Below are positions 31,376-42,004 of a stretch of DNA of 64,000 nucleotides, piece by piece. Numbering within the stretch: position 1 is the stretch's first letter; each line of letters opens with the position of its first letter. Source of the DNA: Rathayibacter agropyri (lineage in GTDB: Bacteria > Actinomycetota > Actinomycetes > Actinomycetales > Microbacteriaceae); NCBI RefSeq assembly GCF_013249015.1, contig NZ_JABRPL010000001.1, forward strand, positions 792,318 through 856,317. The letters are read 5' to 3'. The notes beneath the pieces are model-generated. The model ran no database searches and was not told where the DNA came from. It saw only the letters and a program-made list of their open reading frames with translations. Position numbers and translations under genes: made by a program.

Positions 31376-31383
31376 TCGGGACG

Positions 31384-33642
31384 CTAGTGGTGACCGTTGC
31401 TGTGACTGGCGGCGGTTGGGGCGACGGCCGACTTCGAGACCTGCATGAGGAACTCGACGTTGGAGGACGTCTCCTTCAAGCGCGAGAGGATGATCTCGAG
31501 TGCCTGCTGCTGGTCGAGCCCGGCGAGGGCGCGGCGCAGCTTCCAGGTGATCTTGACTTCGTCCGCGCTCAGGAGCATCTCCTCGCGGCGGGTTCCGGAC
31601 GCGTTGACGTCGACAGCGGGGAAGATCCGCTTGTCGGCGAGATGGCGTGAGAGGCGCAACTCCATGTTGCCGGTGCCCTTGAACTCCTCGAAGATCACCT
31701 CGTCCATCTTCGAGCCGGTCTCGATGAGCGCCGTCGCGAGGATGGTGAGCGATCCGCCGTTCTCGATGTTGCGTGCCGCTCCGAAGAACTTCTTCGGCGG
31801 GTAGAGCGCCGAGGCGTCCACTCCGCCCGAGAGCACGCGGCCCGAGGCGGGCGCGGTCACGTTGTAGGCGCGGCCCAGGCGAGTGATGGAGTCGAGCAGC
31901 ACGACGACGTCGTGGCCCAGTTCGACCAGGCGCTTGGCGCGCTCGATCGCGAGTTCGGCGACGGTGGTGTGGTCTTCGGCCGGGCGATCGAAGGTGGAGG
32001 CGACGACCTCGCCGCGCACAGTGCGCTGCATGTCGGTGACCTCCTCCGGACGCTCGTCGACCAGGACGACCATGAGGTGCACCTCGGGGTTGTTCTGGAC
32101 GATCGCGTTCGCGATCTGCTGGAGGACGATCGTCTTGCCGGCCTTCGGCGGCGCGACGATCAGGCCGCGCTGGCCCTTGCCGATCGGGGCGACCAGGTCG
32201 ATGATCCGCTGCGTGAGCTTGCCCGGCTCCGTCTCGAGGCGCAGGCGCTCGGTCGGGTAGAGCGGAGTGAGGTTCTGGAACTCCACGCGCGCCGCGGCCT
32301 CATCGACGCTCTGGCCGTTGATCGAGTCAACCCGGACGATCGCGTTGTACTTCTGGCGTCCGCCGCCTTCACCCTCACGGGGCTGGCGGATGGCGCCGAC
32401 GACCGCGTCACCCTTGCGCAGGTTGTACTTCTTGACCTGGCCGAGCGAGACGTAGACGTCACTCACGCCAGGCAGGTAGCCGGTGGTGCGCACGAATGCG
32501 TAATTGTCGAGGACGTCGAGGATGCCGGCGGCCGGGATGAGGACATCGTCCTCGCCGATCTCGGGCTCGATCTCGTCACCGACCGCGCCACCGCGGCGCT
32601 TGCGGTCGCGGTAACGGCTGCGACGGCCGTCCTCGCCCTCGGCCTGCTGAGAGTTCTGCTGCGGTCCGGATCCTCCCTGCTGCGAGGTCTGCTGCCCCTC
32701 GGCCTGCGAGGTCCGCGAGCCCTGGCCGTTCTGCGGCTGGTTCTGCGCGGCGCCGTTCTGGGGAGCGTCGTTCTGGCGATCGTCCGCGCGGTTGCGGTTG
32801 CGGTTGCGGCGGTTGCGGCCGCGGCCGGTGCCCTGCTGGTCGCCGTTTTGCTGCTGGTCGCCGCTCTGCTGCTCCTGCTGCTCGGGGACATCAACGTCGG
32901 CCTCGGTCTCGGCCGGCGAGGATTCGACCTGGGCGTTCTGCTCGGCGCTGCCGCCGCGGCTACGTCGGCGTCCGCGACGCTCGCGCTGGCCGCCGTCGCG
33001 GGAGGAATCGTCTGACTCGGGCCCGTTGGGCAACTCGATGTCGATGACCGGCTTCGCGGCCGACTCGGCGTCGGGTTCCTGCTCGATCACGGGGAGGTCG
33101 GGGATCAGCGACTCAACGCCGGACCCTTCGGGGACGTTGAGGTGCTCGCCGGCGGCGACGGTGCCGCTGGAGGCGCGACGCGAACTGCGGCGGCGCGGGG
33201 TGCGCTCGGCGACCGGCTCGGCGGCCGCGGGAAACTCGAGCTCGACGGGAGCCGATTCGGCGACGGGTGCGGCCGTCTCCTCGACGGTCGGCGCGGCCTG
33301 CTCGAGGACGTCGACCGTGTCGGCCTCGGTGCTCTCGACGCGCGTCGGCAGATCGCCCGGCGCCTCGGGCTCGGGAGTCGCCTGCTCGGCCACGTCGGCC
33401 GGCTCGGCCTCGACGTTCGTGGCATCGACCTCCGGAGCGACGCTGGCGTCGAGTTCGACCGCCGCTTCGGCCGCCGTGCCGGCCCGGAGATCCGAGATGG
33501 CCTGCACGAGTTCGCCCTTGCGGAGCTTGGAGGCACCGCCGAGGCCAAGACGAATCGCGAGCGCCTGAAGCTCCGCGACGCGGAGGGCCGAGAGGTCAGC
33601 GGTGAGATCCACGGTCGAGCCGTGGGTGTTGACGTTTGTCAC
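31384..33642 (-). CDS. rho: Transcription termination factor Rho with long disordered insert
   Basis: Hexameric RNA helicase that ends transcription at C-rich unstructured RNA. The 752-residue protein is far longer than the 419 of E. coli. Residues 1-50 form the Rho_N helices ([20 protein letters not shown]). About 55-345 is a low-complexity stretch rich in Glu/Ala, then Gln/Asn/Gly/Arg. The RNA-binding cold-shock-like domain starts near [17 protein letters not shown], and the ATPase has Walker A PPKAGKT and [15 protein letters not shown]. The GTG start sits after GGAAGGA. A hairpin in the leader may take part in autoregulation. Inserts of this kind are known in actinobacterial Rho. Confidence 0.97.
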   Translation of the reverse strand: MTNVNTHGSTVDLTADLSALRVAELQALAIRLGLGGASKLRKGELVQAISDLRAGTAAEAAVELDASVAPEVDATNVEAEPADVAEQATPEPEAPGDLPTRVESTEADTVDVLEQAAPTVEETAAPVAESAPVELEFPAAAEPVAERTPRRRSSRRASSGTVAAGEHLNVPEGSGVESLIPDLPVIEQEPDAESAAKPVIDIELPNGPESDDSSRDGGQRERRGRRRSRGGSAEQNAQVESSPAETEADVDVPEQQEQQSGDQQQNGDQQGTGRGRNRRNRNRNRADDRQNDAPQNGAAQNQPQNGQGSRTSQAEGQQTSQQGGSGPQQNSQQAEGEDGRRSRYRDRKRRGGAVGDEIEPEIGEDDVLIPAAGILDVLDNYAFVRTTGYLPGVSDVYVSLGQVKKYNLRKGDAVVGAIRQPREGEGGGRQKYNAIVRVDSINGQSVDEAAARVEFQNLTPLYPTERLRLETEPGKLTQRIIDLVAPIGKGQRGLIVAPPKAGKTIVLQQIANAIVQNNPEVHLMVVLVDERPEEVTDMQRTVRGEVVASTFDRPAEDHTTVAELAIERAKRLVELGHDVVVLLDSITRLGRAYNVTAPASGRVLSGGVDASALYPPKKFFGAARNIENGGSLTILATALIETGSKMDEVIFEEFKGTGNMELRLSRHLADKRIFPAVDVNASGTRREEMLLSADEVKITWKLRRALAGLDQQQALEIILSRLKETSSNVEFLMQVSKSAVAPTAASHSNGHH

Positions 33643-33706
33643 TGGAGAGGGTTCCTTCCCCCCGGGAACGACTGCTCACCGGGAGAGCGCATCGACCGTG
33701 CGGTGC

Positions 33707-33732
33707 CATCGCGTGTTCTGATCCACGCGATG
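33707..33732 (-). promoter_or_regulatory. Inverted repeat in the rho leader
   Basis: Perfect 8-base arms (CATCGCGT and ACGCGATG) around a 10-base loop, about 65-90 bases upstream of the rho GTG. It would form a hairpin in the rho mRNA leader. No U-run follows, so it is not a standard terminator. A role in rho autoregulation is possible but unproven. Confidence 0.4.
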
Positions 33733-33888
33733 CTCTCGGCCGCCGAGGCCGACTGCCACAGAATGCGCAGAGAGGGCCCGGAGACCAGGCGCAGGTCTGC
33801 AAGAGGAGCAGGGGCGCCCTTCACACGATGTGATGGCCGTAGTTGTCGGGACGATCCGTCGGACAGAGTCCGCTCGTTACGCGGTTCC

Positions 33889-34845
33889 TCAGGATGCGGT
33901 CCCCACTGTAGCACCCTTGAAGTCGACGGCCAGCATGTGTGCCCGCCACGGCGCGGGCGCCTCCTTCTCGACCAGGTGCGCCGCCGCGAGGCGCTGGGCA
34001 GGGTCGCTGCACAGCACCAGGACGCTCGGCCCTGCACCCGATACAACGGCCGCATAGCCGTGCGAGCGCAAAAGCGCAATCAAGGCCGAGGTTTGCGGCA
34101 TCGCGGCCGCCCGGTAGTTCTGGTGCAGCTTGTCCTCCGTCGCCGCGAACAGCAGTTCAGGGCTCTGGATCAGAGCGGCGATCAGCAGGGAGGAGCGCGA
34201 GACGTTGAAGACCGCGTCCTCATGCGGCACGCTCTGCGGCTGGAGCGAGCGGGCGAGCCGCGTCGACATCGTGTGCTCGGGGACAAAGACCACGGGCGAG
34301 ACTCCGCGGTGCACCATCAGCCTCTTGGAGCGCGGGCGCAGCGGAGCATTGTCGGCGCCGCCGACGTCCGGCTCCACCCAGGCGATGGTGAGTCCGCCGA
34401 AGAGGGCGGGCGCCACATTGTCTGGATGGCCCTCCATCTCGGTGGCGATGCGCAGGAGATCGTCGGGGTCGAGCTCGACAATTCCCTCGAGCAGGCCTTT
34501 CGCCGCCATGATTCCCGAGACGATCGCCGCTCCGGAGGAGCCCATCCCGCGGCCGTGCGGAATGATGTTGCGCGCGATCACCTCGATACCCGGCATTTCC
34601 TGGCGCTGGTCGGCGAAGGTGTAGGCGATGGCCTGCACGACGAGGTTCGTCTCGTCGGTTGCCACCTCCCCCTCCCCCACTCCGTGGACGGTGACCCGGG
34701 CGCCCGTGGCCGACACCGCCGTCACGTCGAGCTCGTCGTAGAACGAGAGCGCGAGGCCGAGCGTGTCGAAGCCCGGCCCGAGGTTCGCCGAGGTGGCGGG
34801 GACCTTGACGTGGACGGTGCGGCCGACGGGAACCGCCGAGGTCAT
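33889..34845 (-). CDS. thrB: Homoserine kinase
   Basis: GHMP-family kinase phosphorylating homoserine for threonine synthesis. The 318-residue product opens with [20 protein letters not shown], contains the ATP-binding [17 protein letters not shown] and ends with the GHMP C-terminal domain ([11 protein letters not shown]). The ATG overlaps the thrC stop as ATGA. It is the last gene of the hom-thrC-thrB run and lies upstream of rho, as in M. tuberculosis Rv1296-Rv1297. Confidence 0.97.
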   Translation of the reverse strand: MTSAVPVGRTVHVKVPATSANLGPGFDTLGLALSFYDELDVTAVSATGARVTVHGVGEGEVATDETNLVVQAIAYTFADQRQEMPGIEVIARNIIPHGRGMGSSGAAIVSGIMAAKGLLEGIVELDPDDLLRIATEMEGHPDNVAPALFGGLTIAWVEPDVGGADNAPLRPRSKRLMVHRGVSPVVFVPEHTMSTRLARSLQPQSVPHEDAVFNVSRSSLLIAALIQSPELLFAATEDKLHQNYRAAAMPQTSALIALLRSHGYAAVVSGAGPSVLVLCSDPAQRLAAAHLVEKEAPAPWRAHMLAVDFKGATVGTAS

Positions 34846-35918
34846 GCGCCGGCCAACCCCAGGACGCCCGCGATCGCGACGGTGTCGACGGGAACGACGG
34901 TGGGAGTGATATCGGCGCCGTCAGCGGTGCGCAGGGCCCACTGTGGGTCCTTGAGTCCGTGACCGGTGACCGTGAGCACGACCGTGGCGTCCCTCGGGAT
35001 CGCCCCCGCCTCGGCTCGCTCGAGCAAGCCAGCGACACTGATCGCGGAGGCCGGCTCGACGAAGACGCCGACCTCGCCCGCAAGGATGCGATACGCCTCG
35101 AGGATCTTCTCGTCGCTGATCGCGCCGAAGTAGCCATCACTGACGCTGCGCGCGTTCAGAGCGAGTTCCCACGAGGCGGGGTTACCGATGCGGATGGCAC
35201 TGGCGATCGTCTCAGGGTGGCGGACAGGCGCGCCGTGCACGATCGGCGCAGAGCCCTCGGCCTGAAAACCGAACATGCGCGGGAGACGGGTCGACCCTCC
35301 ACGCTCCAGCTCCTCCGAGTAGCCGCGGAAGTAGGCGGTGTAGTTGCCCGCGTTGCCCACCGGCACGATGTGGAAGTCGGGAGCGTCGCCGAGCACCTCA
35401 ACGACCTCGAACGCCGCTGTCTTCTGGCCGGCGATGCGGTCGGGGTTCACCGAGTTGACGAGGTGCACCGGGTAGTTCTTCGCGAGGTCGCGGGCGATGT
35501 CGAGGCAGTCGTCGAAGTTGCCCTGGACCTGCAGGAGCTGCGCGTTGTGCGCGATCGCCTGGCTGAGCTTGCCGAGCGCGATCTTGCCCTCGGGCACCAG
35601 CACGGCGGCGGTGATACCGGCGTGGGTCGCGTAGGCGGCGGCCGAGGCCGACGTGTTGCCGGTCGAGGCGCAGATGACGGCCTTCGCGCCGTGCTCGACG
35701 GCCTTCGAGATCGCCATGGTCATGCCGCGGTCTTTGAAGGAGCCGGTCGGGTTCATGCCCTCGTACTTGACCCACACCTTCGCGCCCGTGCGCGCCGAGA
35801 GGGCCGCGGCGGGGATGAGCGGGGTGCCGCCCTCGCCGAGCGTGATGACCGGCGTCGCCTCGGAGACATCAAGGCGATCCGCGTACTCGTGCAGGACTCC
35901 GCGCCACTGCTTGGCCAT
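34842..35918 (-). CDS. thrC: Threonine synthase
   Basis: PLP enzyme converting O-phosphohomoserine to threonine. 358 residues from the ATG at 35918, which has AAGGAG six bases upstream; a further ATG 15 bases upstream is less well placed. The PLP lysine is in [15 protein letters not shown], the phosphate-binding loop later as [14 protein letters not shown], and [13 protein letters not shown] is the substrate loop. It is the compact actinobacterial class. Coupled to thrB by ATGA; its ribosome binding site lies in the end of hom. Confidence 0.97.
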   Translation of the reverse strand: MAKQWRGVLHEYADRLDVSEATPVITLGEGGTPLIPAAALSARTGAKVWVKYEGMNPTGSFKDRGMTMAISKAVEHGAKAVICASTGNTSASAAAYATHAGITAAVLVPEGKIALGKLSQAIAHNAQLLQVQGNFDDCLDIARDLAKNYPVHLVNSVNPDRIAGQKTAAFEVVEVLGDAPDFHIVPVGNAGNYTAYFRGYSEELERGGSTRLPRMFGFQAEGSAPIVHGAPVRHPETIASAIRIGNPASWELALNARSVSDGYFGAISDEKILEAYRILAGEVGVFVEPASAISVAGLLERAEAGAIPRDATVVLTVTGHGLKDPQWALRTADGADITPTVVPVDTVAIAGVLGLAGA

Positions 35919-35919
35919 C

Positions 35920-37263
35920 TCAGGCTCCTTCAACTCGTAGGACGGACGTCACGGCGCCGACGAACCCGTGAGAATCCAGGGCGGTGACAGTGGCCGCCAG
36001 ATCGGATTCCGCTGCCGCGTGCGTGCCGATGACCAGGGTAGCGGTCGGCTCGTTCAGCTCCGCACCGCCCGCCACCTCCAGTGGGTCGGCGCTTGGCGGG
36101 GTCTGCACCAGGGTCTCGACCGAGACTCCGTGCTCGGCGAAGACGCCCGCGATCTGCGCGAGCACGCCCGGCCGATCGAGCACCTCCAGGGTGACCTGGT
36201 AGCGCGTCGTCACGCGGCCGATGGGCAGCACACGCAGACCCGAGCTGGCGCTGGTGACCAGACCGGGACCGCCGACGACGTGCCTGCGTGCCGCCGAAAC
36301 GACGTCGCCGAGCACCGCCGAGGCGGTCTCGATACCGCCGGCTCCTGCTCCATAGAACATCAGATCGCCGGCCGCCTCAGCCTCGACGAAGACCGCGTTA
36401 TTCGCGCCATGCACCGCGGCAAGGGGATGCGAGCGGTGCACCAGCGCCGGATAGACGCGGGCTGAGACGCCCTCCTCCCCCGTCTTCGCATCGGTCAGCC
36501 GCTCGCAGATCGCGAGCAACTTGATGACGTATCCGGAGTCGCGCGCCTGGTCGACCTGCGCCCGGGTGATGCCGGTGATGCCCTCGCGATGCACCAGGGT
36601 CACCGGTACGTCGGTGTGGAAGGCGAGGCGGGCGAGGATCGCGGCCTTCTGCGCGGCGTCGAAACCCTCGATGTCGGCGGTGGGGTCGGCCTCCGCGTAG
36701 CCGAGCTCGGTGGCGCGGGCGAGCGCGTCCTCGAGACTCGAGTGCTCGGTGTCCATCCGGTCGAGGATGTAGTTGGTCGTGCCATTCACGATGCCCAGAA
36801 TCCGGTGCACCCTATCGCCCGCGAGGCTGTCGCGTAGCGGGCGGATGATCGGAATCGCCCCTGCAACGGCCGCCTCGTAGTTGAGCTGCGCCCCCACCTG
36901 ATCGGCCGCCTCAAAGAGCTCGTTGCCGTGCGCTGCGAGCAGCGCCTTGTTGGCGGTGATGACGTCTGCTCCCGACGAGATCGCGGTGAGGATGTGGCTT
37001 CGGGCCGGCTCGAGGCCACCGATCAGTTCGACGACGATGTCGGCGCCGAGGATCAGCGACTCGGCGTCGGTGGTCAGGAGATGACGCGGAATGTCGGCGC
37101 TGCGGGGTGCGTCGAGAGTCCGCACGGCCACACCGACAAGTTCCAGCGGTGCCCCCACACGCTGGGCGAGCTCGTCGCCGTGGTCGAGAAGGAGACGCGC
37201 CACCTGGGCACCGACGGACCCGGCACCCAAGAGGGCGACGCGGAGGCTGCGGTACTCGATCAT
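35920..37263 (-). CDS. hom: Homoserine dehydrogenase
   Basis: Reduces aspartate semialdehyde to homoserine with NAD(P)H at the branch to threonine and methionine. The 447-residue protein has an N-terminal Rossmann fold ([17 protein letters not shown]), the catalytic region [14 protein letters not shown] and [20 protein letters not shown], and a C-terminal ACT domain (about 365-447) that usually gives threonine feedback inhibition. The ATG overlaps the lysA stop as ATGA. Order lysA-hom-thrC-thrB is the conserved actinobacterial one. Confidence 0.97.
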   Translation of the reverse strand: MIEYRSLRVALLGAGSVGAQVARLLLDHGDELAQRVGAPLELVGVAVRTLDAPRSADIPRHLLTTDAESLILGADIVVELIGGLEPARSHILTAISSGADVITANKALLAAHGNELFEAADQVGAQLNYEAAVAGAIPIIRPLRDSLAGDRVHRILGIVNGTTNYILDRMDTEHSSLEDALARATELGYAEADPTADIEGFDAAQKAAILARLAFHTDVPVTLVHREGITGITRAQVDQARDSGYVIKLLAICERLTDAKTGEEGVSARVYPALVHRSHPLAAVHGANNAVFVEAEAAGDLMFYGAGAGGIETASAVLGDVVSAARRHVVGGPGLVTSASSGLRVLPIGRVTTRYQVTLEVLDRPGVLAQIAGVFAEHGVSVETLVQTPPSADPLEVAGGAELNEPTATLVIGTHAAAESDLAATVTALDSHGFVGAVTSVLRVEGA

Positions 37264-38693
37264 CGGGAGGTGCCCTTTCGTTCGATGCCGGCATCGCGGC
37301 GGAGGAGATCCTCCTCGGTCTCGCCACGGACGAGGACGCGGGCGCGGCCGTCGCGGACGGCGACGACCGGGGGCCTGCCGAGGTAGTTGTAGTTGCTCGC
37401 GAGCGACCAGCAGTAGGCACCGGTCGCGGCGACCGCGAGCAGGTCGCCCGGCCGCACATCCGCCGGCAGGAAGTCATCATGGACGACGATGTCGCCCGAC
37501 TCGCAGTGTTTGCCGGCGACTCGCACTAGCGCGGGCTGTGCTGTCGAGGAGCGGTTCGCGATCCGGGCCGTGTAGTCAGCTCCGTAGAGAGCGGGCCGGG
37601 CGTTATCGCTCATGCCGCCGTCGACGCTGACGTAGCGGCGTACCGCGGTCGCCCCCTCCGGGCCGACCACCACGTCCTTCACTGTCCCGACCTCGTAGAG
37701 CGTCAAGCCCGCGGGACCGATCACAGAGCGCCCCGGCTCGATAGCGATGTGCGGCACGGGAATCCCGCGCGCCGCACACTGCTCGGCGACCGCGTCGGCG
37801 ACGGCCGCCGCGATGTCGCCGATCGGCGTCGGGTCATCGGCGCTCGTGTAGGCGATGCCGAAGCCACCGCCGAGGTTGAGCTCGGGCACCGGCCCGTCGG
37901 CGAGCAGAGCCGCGTGCACGTCGAGGAGGCGAGACGCCGACTCCGCGAACCCGGCGGCGCCGAAGATCTGCGACCCGATGTGGCAGTGCAGGCCGAGCAG
38001 CCGCAGCGAGGGGAACGAGCGGATGCGCGCGACGGCGGCCGGGCAGTCGCCGAGCGCGAGGCCGAATTTCTGGTCCTCGTGCGCGGTGGCGAGGAACTCG
38101 TGGGTGTGCGCGTGCACTCCGCTGTTCACGCGGAGGCGGACGGCCTGCACTCGGCCGTGCCGCTCGGCCGCGGCCGCGACGCGCTCAATCTCGACCAGGC
38201 TGTCCAGCACGATCGTTCCCGCGCCCACCTCGACGGCCCGGTCGATCTCGGCGAGCGACTTGTTGTTGCCGTGCAGGCCGATGCGCGCGGGCTCGATGCC
38301 CGCGGCCAGAGCGACGGCCAACTCGCCTCCGCTCGAGAGGTCAAGGTTCAAGCCCTCGTCGCGCATCCAGCGGGCGACCTCGGTCGAGAGAAACGCCTTG
38401 CTCGCGTAGTAGACGGTGACGCCCGCGCCGATGCGTCCGAGTTCGCGAGCGAAGGCCTCGCGCATCTCGACGGCGCGGCGGCGCGCATCCGCCTCGTCAA
38501 CCACGTAGAGAGGAGTGCCGTACTCGCGGACGAGCACGTCGACCGAAACGCCGGCCACACTCAGCGTTCCGTGCTCGTCGCGCCGGACGCCGTCCGACCA
38601 GACGCCCTCGGAGAGGGCATTCGCGTCGTCGGGCGTGCGCAGCCAGTCGGGAGCGAGCGGATGCCGGGGGGCGCGGGCGTCAACGGTGTCCAC
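37260..38693 (-). CDS. lysA: Diaminopimelate decarboxylase
   Basis: PLP fold-III decarboxylase making lysine from meso-diaminopimelate. 477 residues from the GTG at 38693, chosen because upstream codons translate a simple-repeat tract (listed separately) that is clearly not protein. The PLP lysine is in VYYASKAFLSTEVARW, followed by LNLDLSSGGELAVAL, GLHCHIGSQI, and the C-terminal KHCESGDIV with the active-site Cys. It pairs with dapC, dapD and dapE elsewhere in the window. Its stop overlaps the hom start. Confidence 0.95.
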   Translation of the reverse strand: MDTVDARAPRHPLAPDWLRTPDDANALSEGVWSDGVRRDEHGTLSVAGVSVDVLVREYGTPLYVVDEADARRRAVEMREAFARELGRIGAGVTVYYASKAFLSTEVARWMRDEGLNLDLSSGGELAVALAAGIEPARIGLHGNNKSLAEIDRAVEVGAGTIVLDSLVEIERVAAAAERHGRVQAVRLRVNSGVHAHTHEFLATAHEDQKFGLALGDCPAAVARIRSFPSLRLLGLHCHIGSQIFGAAGFAESASRLLDVHAALLADGPVPELNLGGGFGIAYTSADDPTPIGDIAAAVADAVAEQCAARGIPVPHIAIEPGRSVIGPAGLTLYEVGTVKDVVVGPEGATAVRRYVSVDGGMSDNARPALYGADYTARIANRSSTAQPALVRVAGKHCESGDIVVHDDFLPADVRPGDLLAVAATGAYCWSLASNYNYLGRPPVVAVRDGRARVLVRGETEEDLLRRDAGIERKGTSR

Positions 38694-38727
38694 GGGTGAG
38701 ACCTCACAGAAGAGAGTGGGAGCTACA

Positions 38728-38814
38728 GAGCAGAGTGAAAGCACGGAGCAGAGTGAGAGCACGGAGCAGAGTGAGAGCACAGAGAGAGTGAAAGCACAGA
38801 GCAGAGTGAAAGCG
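38728..38814. repeat. 18-bp tandem repeat upstream of lysA
   Basis: Five head-to-tail copies of an 18-base unit (GAGCAGAGTGAAAGCACG and near variants); the fourth lacks one base and the last is truncated. It lies 35-120 bases upstream of the lysA GTG, in the likely promoter or leader. Copy number could vary by slippage. Confidence 0.9.
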
Positions 38815-38937
38815 TCACTGCGGGGCGAGCGGGTCCGGATTGACCCCTGAAGCCGGCGATGCAAGTGATCCTGCCCGCGGGAGACGCCGGCACAGGGCTC
38901 CGATCCTAGCGGTCGCGACCTCGACGTCCGTGCCGAT

Positions 38938-39717
38938 TTACGCGCAGGAGCCGGTCTCCTGCTCCGCGGAATCGCTCAGGAAGGTCGACGAGAGCACGAA
39001 GGAGGCGTTCAGCGACGCGTCGGTGACCTCGACAGCGGTGAGGGTCAGGCCGCTCGGTACGGAGTCGGCGATGCAGATCGAGGTCGGCGCCAACAGGGTG
39101 CCTGAGGCCGCGCCGAAGCGCTCGCGGAAGGCGCTAACCGAGAAGGTGGCACCGGCGGCGGAAATGTCGTCCGGCGTCAACAGGATCCCGCCGTCGACGG
39201 CCGCAAGCCGCATACCGACCCCGGCCCCAATCGACAGACCCAGCACGCCCACCGTCGCGTTCACCCGAACGAGGGGAGGGTTGAGCGTCACTGCGTCGAC
39301 CGGAACCGTACTGTGCTCGGTCACCAGCCGCGAGACGGAGTCGGCATCGAGCGCAACGGTCGCGGTACCGGCGTCCACGGGGCCCTTCCCGCTGACCGGC
39401 ACACCGACCAGCGTCGCCGCCACGTCGCCATCGAGCTCACCGAACGAGACGTCCGAGCTGCGCAGGTCGAGGCGGTCCAGTCGCCCCGCGAGCAGCTGCG
39501 GGAGCACGGCCCAGCCGCCCACCTCGACGTCGATAGCGTGGTCGGCGGGAAGCGCGAGCGATTCCCGGAGGCTCGCCGCCGCTCGGTCGGCCACCGCGCG
39601 ACGGGCGATGCCGTCGCCAACCACCGCGGCGACGGCCAGCAGCGCCAGCACGATCAGGAGGACGACGACTGCTCGTCCTCCGCGCCGACGCCGAGGCGAC
39701 ACCTCCGTCGCGCTCAC
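38938..39717 (-). CDS. DUF2993 (LmeA-like) membrane-anchored protein
   Basis: 259 residues from a GTG that overlaps the argS stop as GTGA. A basic run (PRRRRGGRA) precedes one hydrophobic helix (about residues 15-37), so the rest is probably outside the membrane. The body is a beta-rich DUF2993 domain: [20 protein letters not shown], then [15 protein letters not shown]. Mycobacterial LmeA of this family takes part in lipomannan elongation, but function here is not shown. Contains two Cys (ICIAD and terminal SCA). Confidence 0.85.
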   Translation of the reverse strand: MSATEVSPRRRRGGRAVVVLLIVLALLAVAAVVGDGIARRAVADRAAASLRESLALPADHAIDVEVGGWAVLPQLLAGRLDRLDLRSSDVSFGELDGDVAATLVGVPVSGKGPVDAGTATVALDADSVSRLVTEHSTVPVDAVTLNPPLVRVNATVGVLGLSIGAGVGMRLAAVDGGILLTPDDISAAGATFSVSAFRERFGAASGTLLAPTSICIADSVPSGLTLTAVEVTDASLNASFVLSSTFLSDSAEQETGSCA

Positions 39718-41372
39718 ATCCGATCCGGAGCGGTGACGCCCAACAGCGAGAGCCCGGTGCGCAGCACCTGCCCGGTCGCTTCGTTCAGACGGAGCCGGGT
39801 CGAGTGCACCGTCTCGATCGGATCTTCGCCCTGGGGCACCACCCGGCAGTTGTCGTACCAGCGGTGATAGAGCCCGGCAATCTCCTCGAGGTAGCGGGCG
39901 ACGCGGTGCGGCTCGCGCAGCTCGGCGGCGTGCGCGACGATCCGCGGGAACTCCTGGAGGCCGCCGAGCAGCGCCGACTCGGTCGGGTGCACCAGCGTCT
40001 CCGGCGCGAACGGCTCGGCGGGCACTCCGGACGCCGCCGCCTTCGCCGCGACCTGGCGGGTACGGGCGTGGGCGTATTGCACGTAATAGACGGGGTTGTC
40101 GTTGCTGCGCTTGGTCAATAGATCGAGATCGATGTCGAGGGTCGAGTCGGCGGACGAGCGCACCAGGGAGTACCGGGCGGCATCCACGCCGACGGCCTCG
40201 ACCAGGTCCTCCATCGTCACGACGGTGCCCGCGCGTTTGGACATCCGCACCGCCTCCCCGTCGCGGAGCAGGTTGACCAGCTGGCCGATCAGGATCTCGA
40301 GGTTCACCCCCGGGGTATCGCCGAACGCCGCGCACATCGCCATCATGCGGCCGATGTAACCGTGGTGGTCGGCCCCGAGCATGATGATCGCGCGATCGAA
40401 GCCGCGCTCACGCTTATCGAGGTAGTAGGCGAGGTCGCCCGCGATGTACGCCGCCTCGCCGTCGCTCTTGATGATGACGCGGTCACGGTCGTCGCCGAAG
40501 GAGGTGGTGCGCAGCCAGGTCGCGCCGTCTGCCTCGAAGATGTGGCCGAGTTCGCGCAGGCGCGCAATCGCGCGGTCGACCGCCCGAGACTCGTGCAGCG
40601 AGTTCTCGTGGAAGTAGACGTCGAAGTCGACGCCGAACTCGTGCAGGCTCTGCTTGATTTCGCCGAACATCAGCTCGACGCCGATTGAACGGAACGTCTC
40701 GGCGACCTCCTCGTCGGGAAGGACGGAAAGGTCGCCCGGATAGGCGGCAACGACCCGGTCGACGAGGTCGCCGATGTACGCGCCGCCGTAGCCGTCCTCG
40801 GGGGTCGCCTCGCCGCGGTACGCCGCGAGCAGGCTCCGCGTGAAGCGGTCGATCTGTGCGCCGTGGTCGTTGAAGTAATACTCGCGGGTGACCTCGGCAC
40901 CCTGAGAGATCAGCATCCGCGCCAGGCTGTCGCCCACCGCGGCCCAGCGGGTGCCGCCGATGTGGATGGGGCCGGTGGGATTCGCCGAGACGAATTCCAG
41001 GTTCATCCGCACGCCGGAGTACGCGGTACCGGTGCCGTACGCGGCTCCCGCCTCGACGATCACGCCGGCGAGCGCGCCCGCCGCGGCGGCCTCGAGACGC
41101 ACATTGAGAAAGCCCGGGCCGGCGACCTCGACCGAGGCGACGCCCTCGACCGCTCCCAGCCCCTCGGCGAGTTCGGCCGCGAGTTCTCGAGGGCTCGCGC
41201 CCACCTTCTTGGCGAGCTTCATCGCGATGTTCGAGGCCCAGTCGCCGTGATCGCGGTTCTTCGGCCGCTCGAGGACCACGTCGGTCAGCTCCACTCCACC
41301 ATCGCTCCCTCGTCGCTGCACGGCGTCGAGGACGAGGGCGTGCAGGGAGGAGGCGAGCTGTTCCGGAGTCAC
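39714..41372 (-). CDS. argS: Arginyl-tRNA synthetase
   Basis: Class I synthetase charging tRNA-Arg. 552 residues from the GTG at 41372. An N-terminal Add1 domain (to about 95) is followed by the HIGH-type signature [20 protein letters not shown], and a degenerate KMSKS as [15 protein letters not shown]. The C-terminal anticodon-binding DALR domain ends with [14 protein letters not shown]. It heads the minus-strand run argS-DUF2993-lysA-hom-thrC-thrB-rho. A tRNA-Arg gene lies about 1.5 kb away, probably by chance. Confidence 0.97.
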   Translation of the reverse strand: MTPEQLASSLHALVLDAVQRRGSDGGVELTDVVLERPKNRDHGDWASNIAMKLAKKVGASPRELAAELAEGLGAVEGVASVEVAGPGFLNVRLEAAAAGALAGVIVEAGAAYGTGTAYSGVRMNLEFVSANPTGPIHIGGTRWAAVGDSLARMLISQGAEVTREYYFNDHGAQIDRFTRSLLAAYRGEATPEDGYGGAYIGDLVDRVVAAYPGDLSVLPDEEVAETFRSIGVELMFGEIKQSLHEFGVDFDVYFHENSLHESRAVDRAIARLRELGHIFEADGATWLRTTSFGDDRDRVIIKSDGEAAYIAGDLAYYLDKRERGFDRAIIMLGADHHGYIGRMMAMCAAFGDTPGVNLEILIGQLVNLLRDGEAVRMSKRAGTVVTMEDLVEAVGVDAARYSLVRSSADSTLDIDLDLLTKRSNDNPVYYVQYAHARTRQVAAKAAASGVPAEPFAPETLVHPTESALLGGLQEFPRIVAHAAELREPHRVARYLEEIAGLYHRWYDNCRVVPQGEDPIETVHSTRLRLNEATGQVLRTGLSLLGVTAPDRM

Positions 41373-41457
41373 GGGGAGCGATTCTACCGGCCGTCGTCCC
41401 TCTCCCCTTCCGTGCCGCGGGGCCGCTCGGCAGGCAGCCGTTGCTAGGGTGCGTCGC

Positions 41458-41982
41458 ATGCGTCGTCCCGCCGTCCTCCTGCTCGCCGCCGCTGTCCTCA
41501 CCCTCGCGGCGTGCGCTCCGACCGCGGACCCGGCACCGGCCGCGAGTAACGACGTCTCAGGGACTCCGATCCCGCTGACCTGCGAGCAGCTCGTGCCCGC
41601 CTCAGCGTTCCAGGGCCCGTGGGCCGGGTTCTCCCCTGCCGACAACGTCGAGCAGACCGCCGTGTCACGCGAGATCGCTCAGTACGACGGTCGTGTCTGC
41701 GGCTGGACTGACGACTCTGGAGCGCAGCTACAGCTCGCTGTCGCCCACCTTGCTCCGAGCGTGATCGAGGCTCTCAAGAACGAGTACTTCACCACGAGTA
41801 AGGCCGTCCCGACCTATGGCAGGCCGCCCGAGATCGAGGGCTACTACCAGGTCGCCGACGGGCGCGGAGTGGCGGACGCTTTTGTCGGCGACTACTGGAT
41901 TGAGACGTCCAGCGCCTCCTTCATCGAGCCGGGTGATCCCGAACCGCTCGTACGCTCGGCTCTGGCGGCTCTCGCGGGCTAA
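41458..41982 (+). CDS. Putative lipoprotein
   Basis: 174 residues with a lipoprotein signal: [19 protein letters not shown], Cys at residue 19 as the lipid-attachment site (lipobox LAAC). The mature part is Pro/Ala-rich at first, then contains [10 protein letters not shown] and VCGWTDD, whose two Cys may form a disulphide, similar to many actinobacterial DUF3558-like lipoproteins. It is divergent from argS, 85 bases away. I do not recognise a function. Confidence 0.75.
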   Translation: MRRPAVLLLAAAVLTLAACAPTADPAPAASNDVSGTPIPLTCEQLVPASAFQGPWAGFSPADNVEQTAVSREIAQYDGRVCGWTDDSGAQLQLAVAHLAPSVIEALKNEYFTTSKAVPTYGRPPEIEGYYQVADGRGVADAFVGDYWIETSSASFIEPGDPEPLVRSALAALAG

Positions 41983-42004
41983 GCCCTCGGCCGGTCCGGT
42001 CCGG

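Noticed and set aside
31912-33015. Long plus-strand frame opposite rho
   Set aside because: Shadow of the rho coding strand; product is Val/Asp/Leu-rich with no domain, as expected for antisense of high-GC genes.
33142-34962. 606-codon plus-strand frame across rho and thrB
   Set aside because: Antisense shadow spanning two well-supported genes; composition is Arg/Gly/Glu-rich and non-protein-like.
38728-38814. Possible CRISPR array
   Set aside because: Copies are contiguous with no spacers; simple tandem repeat.
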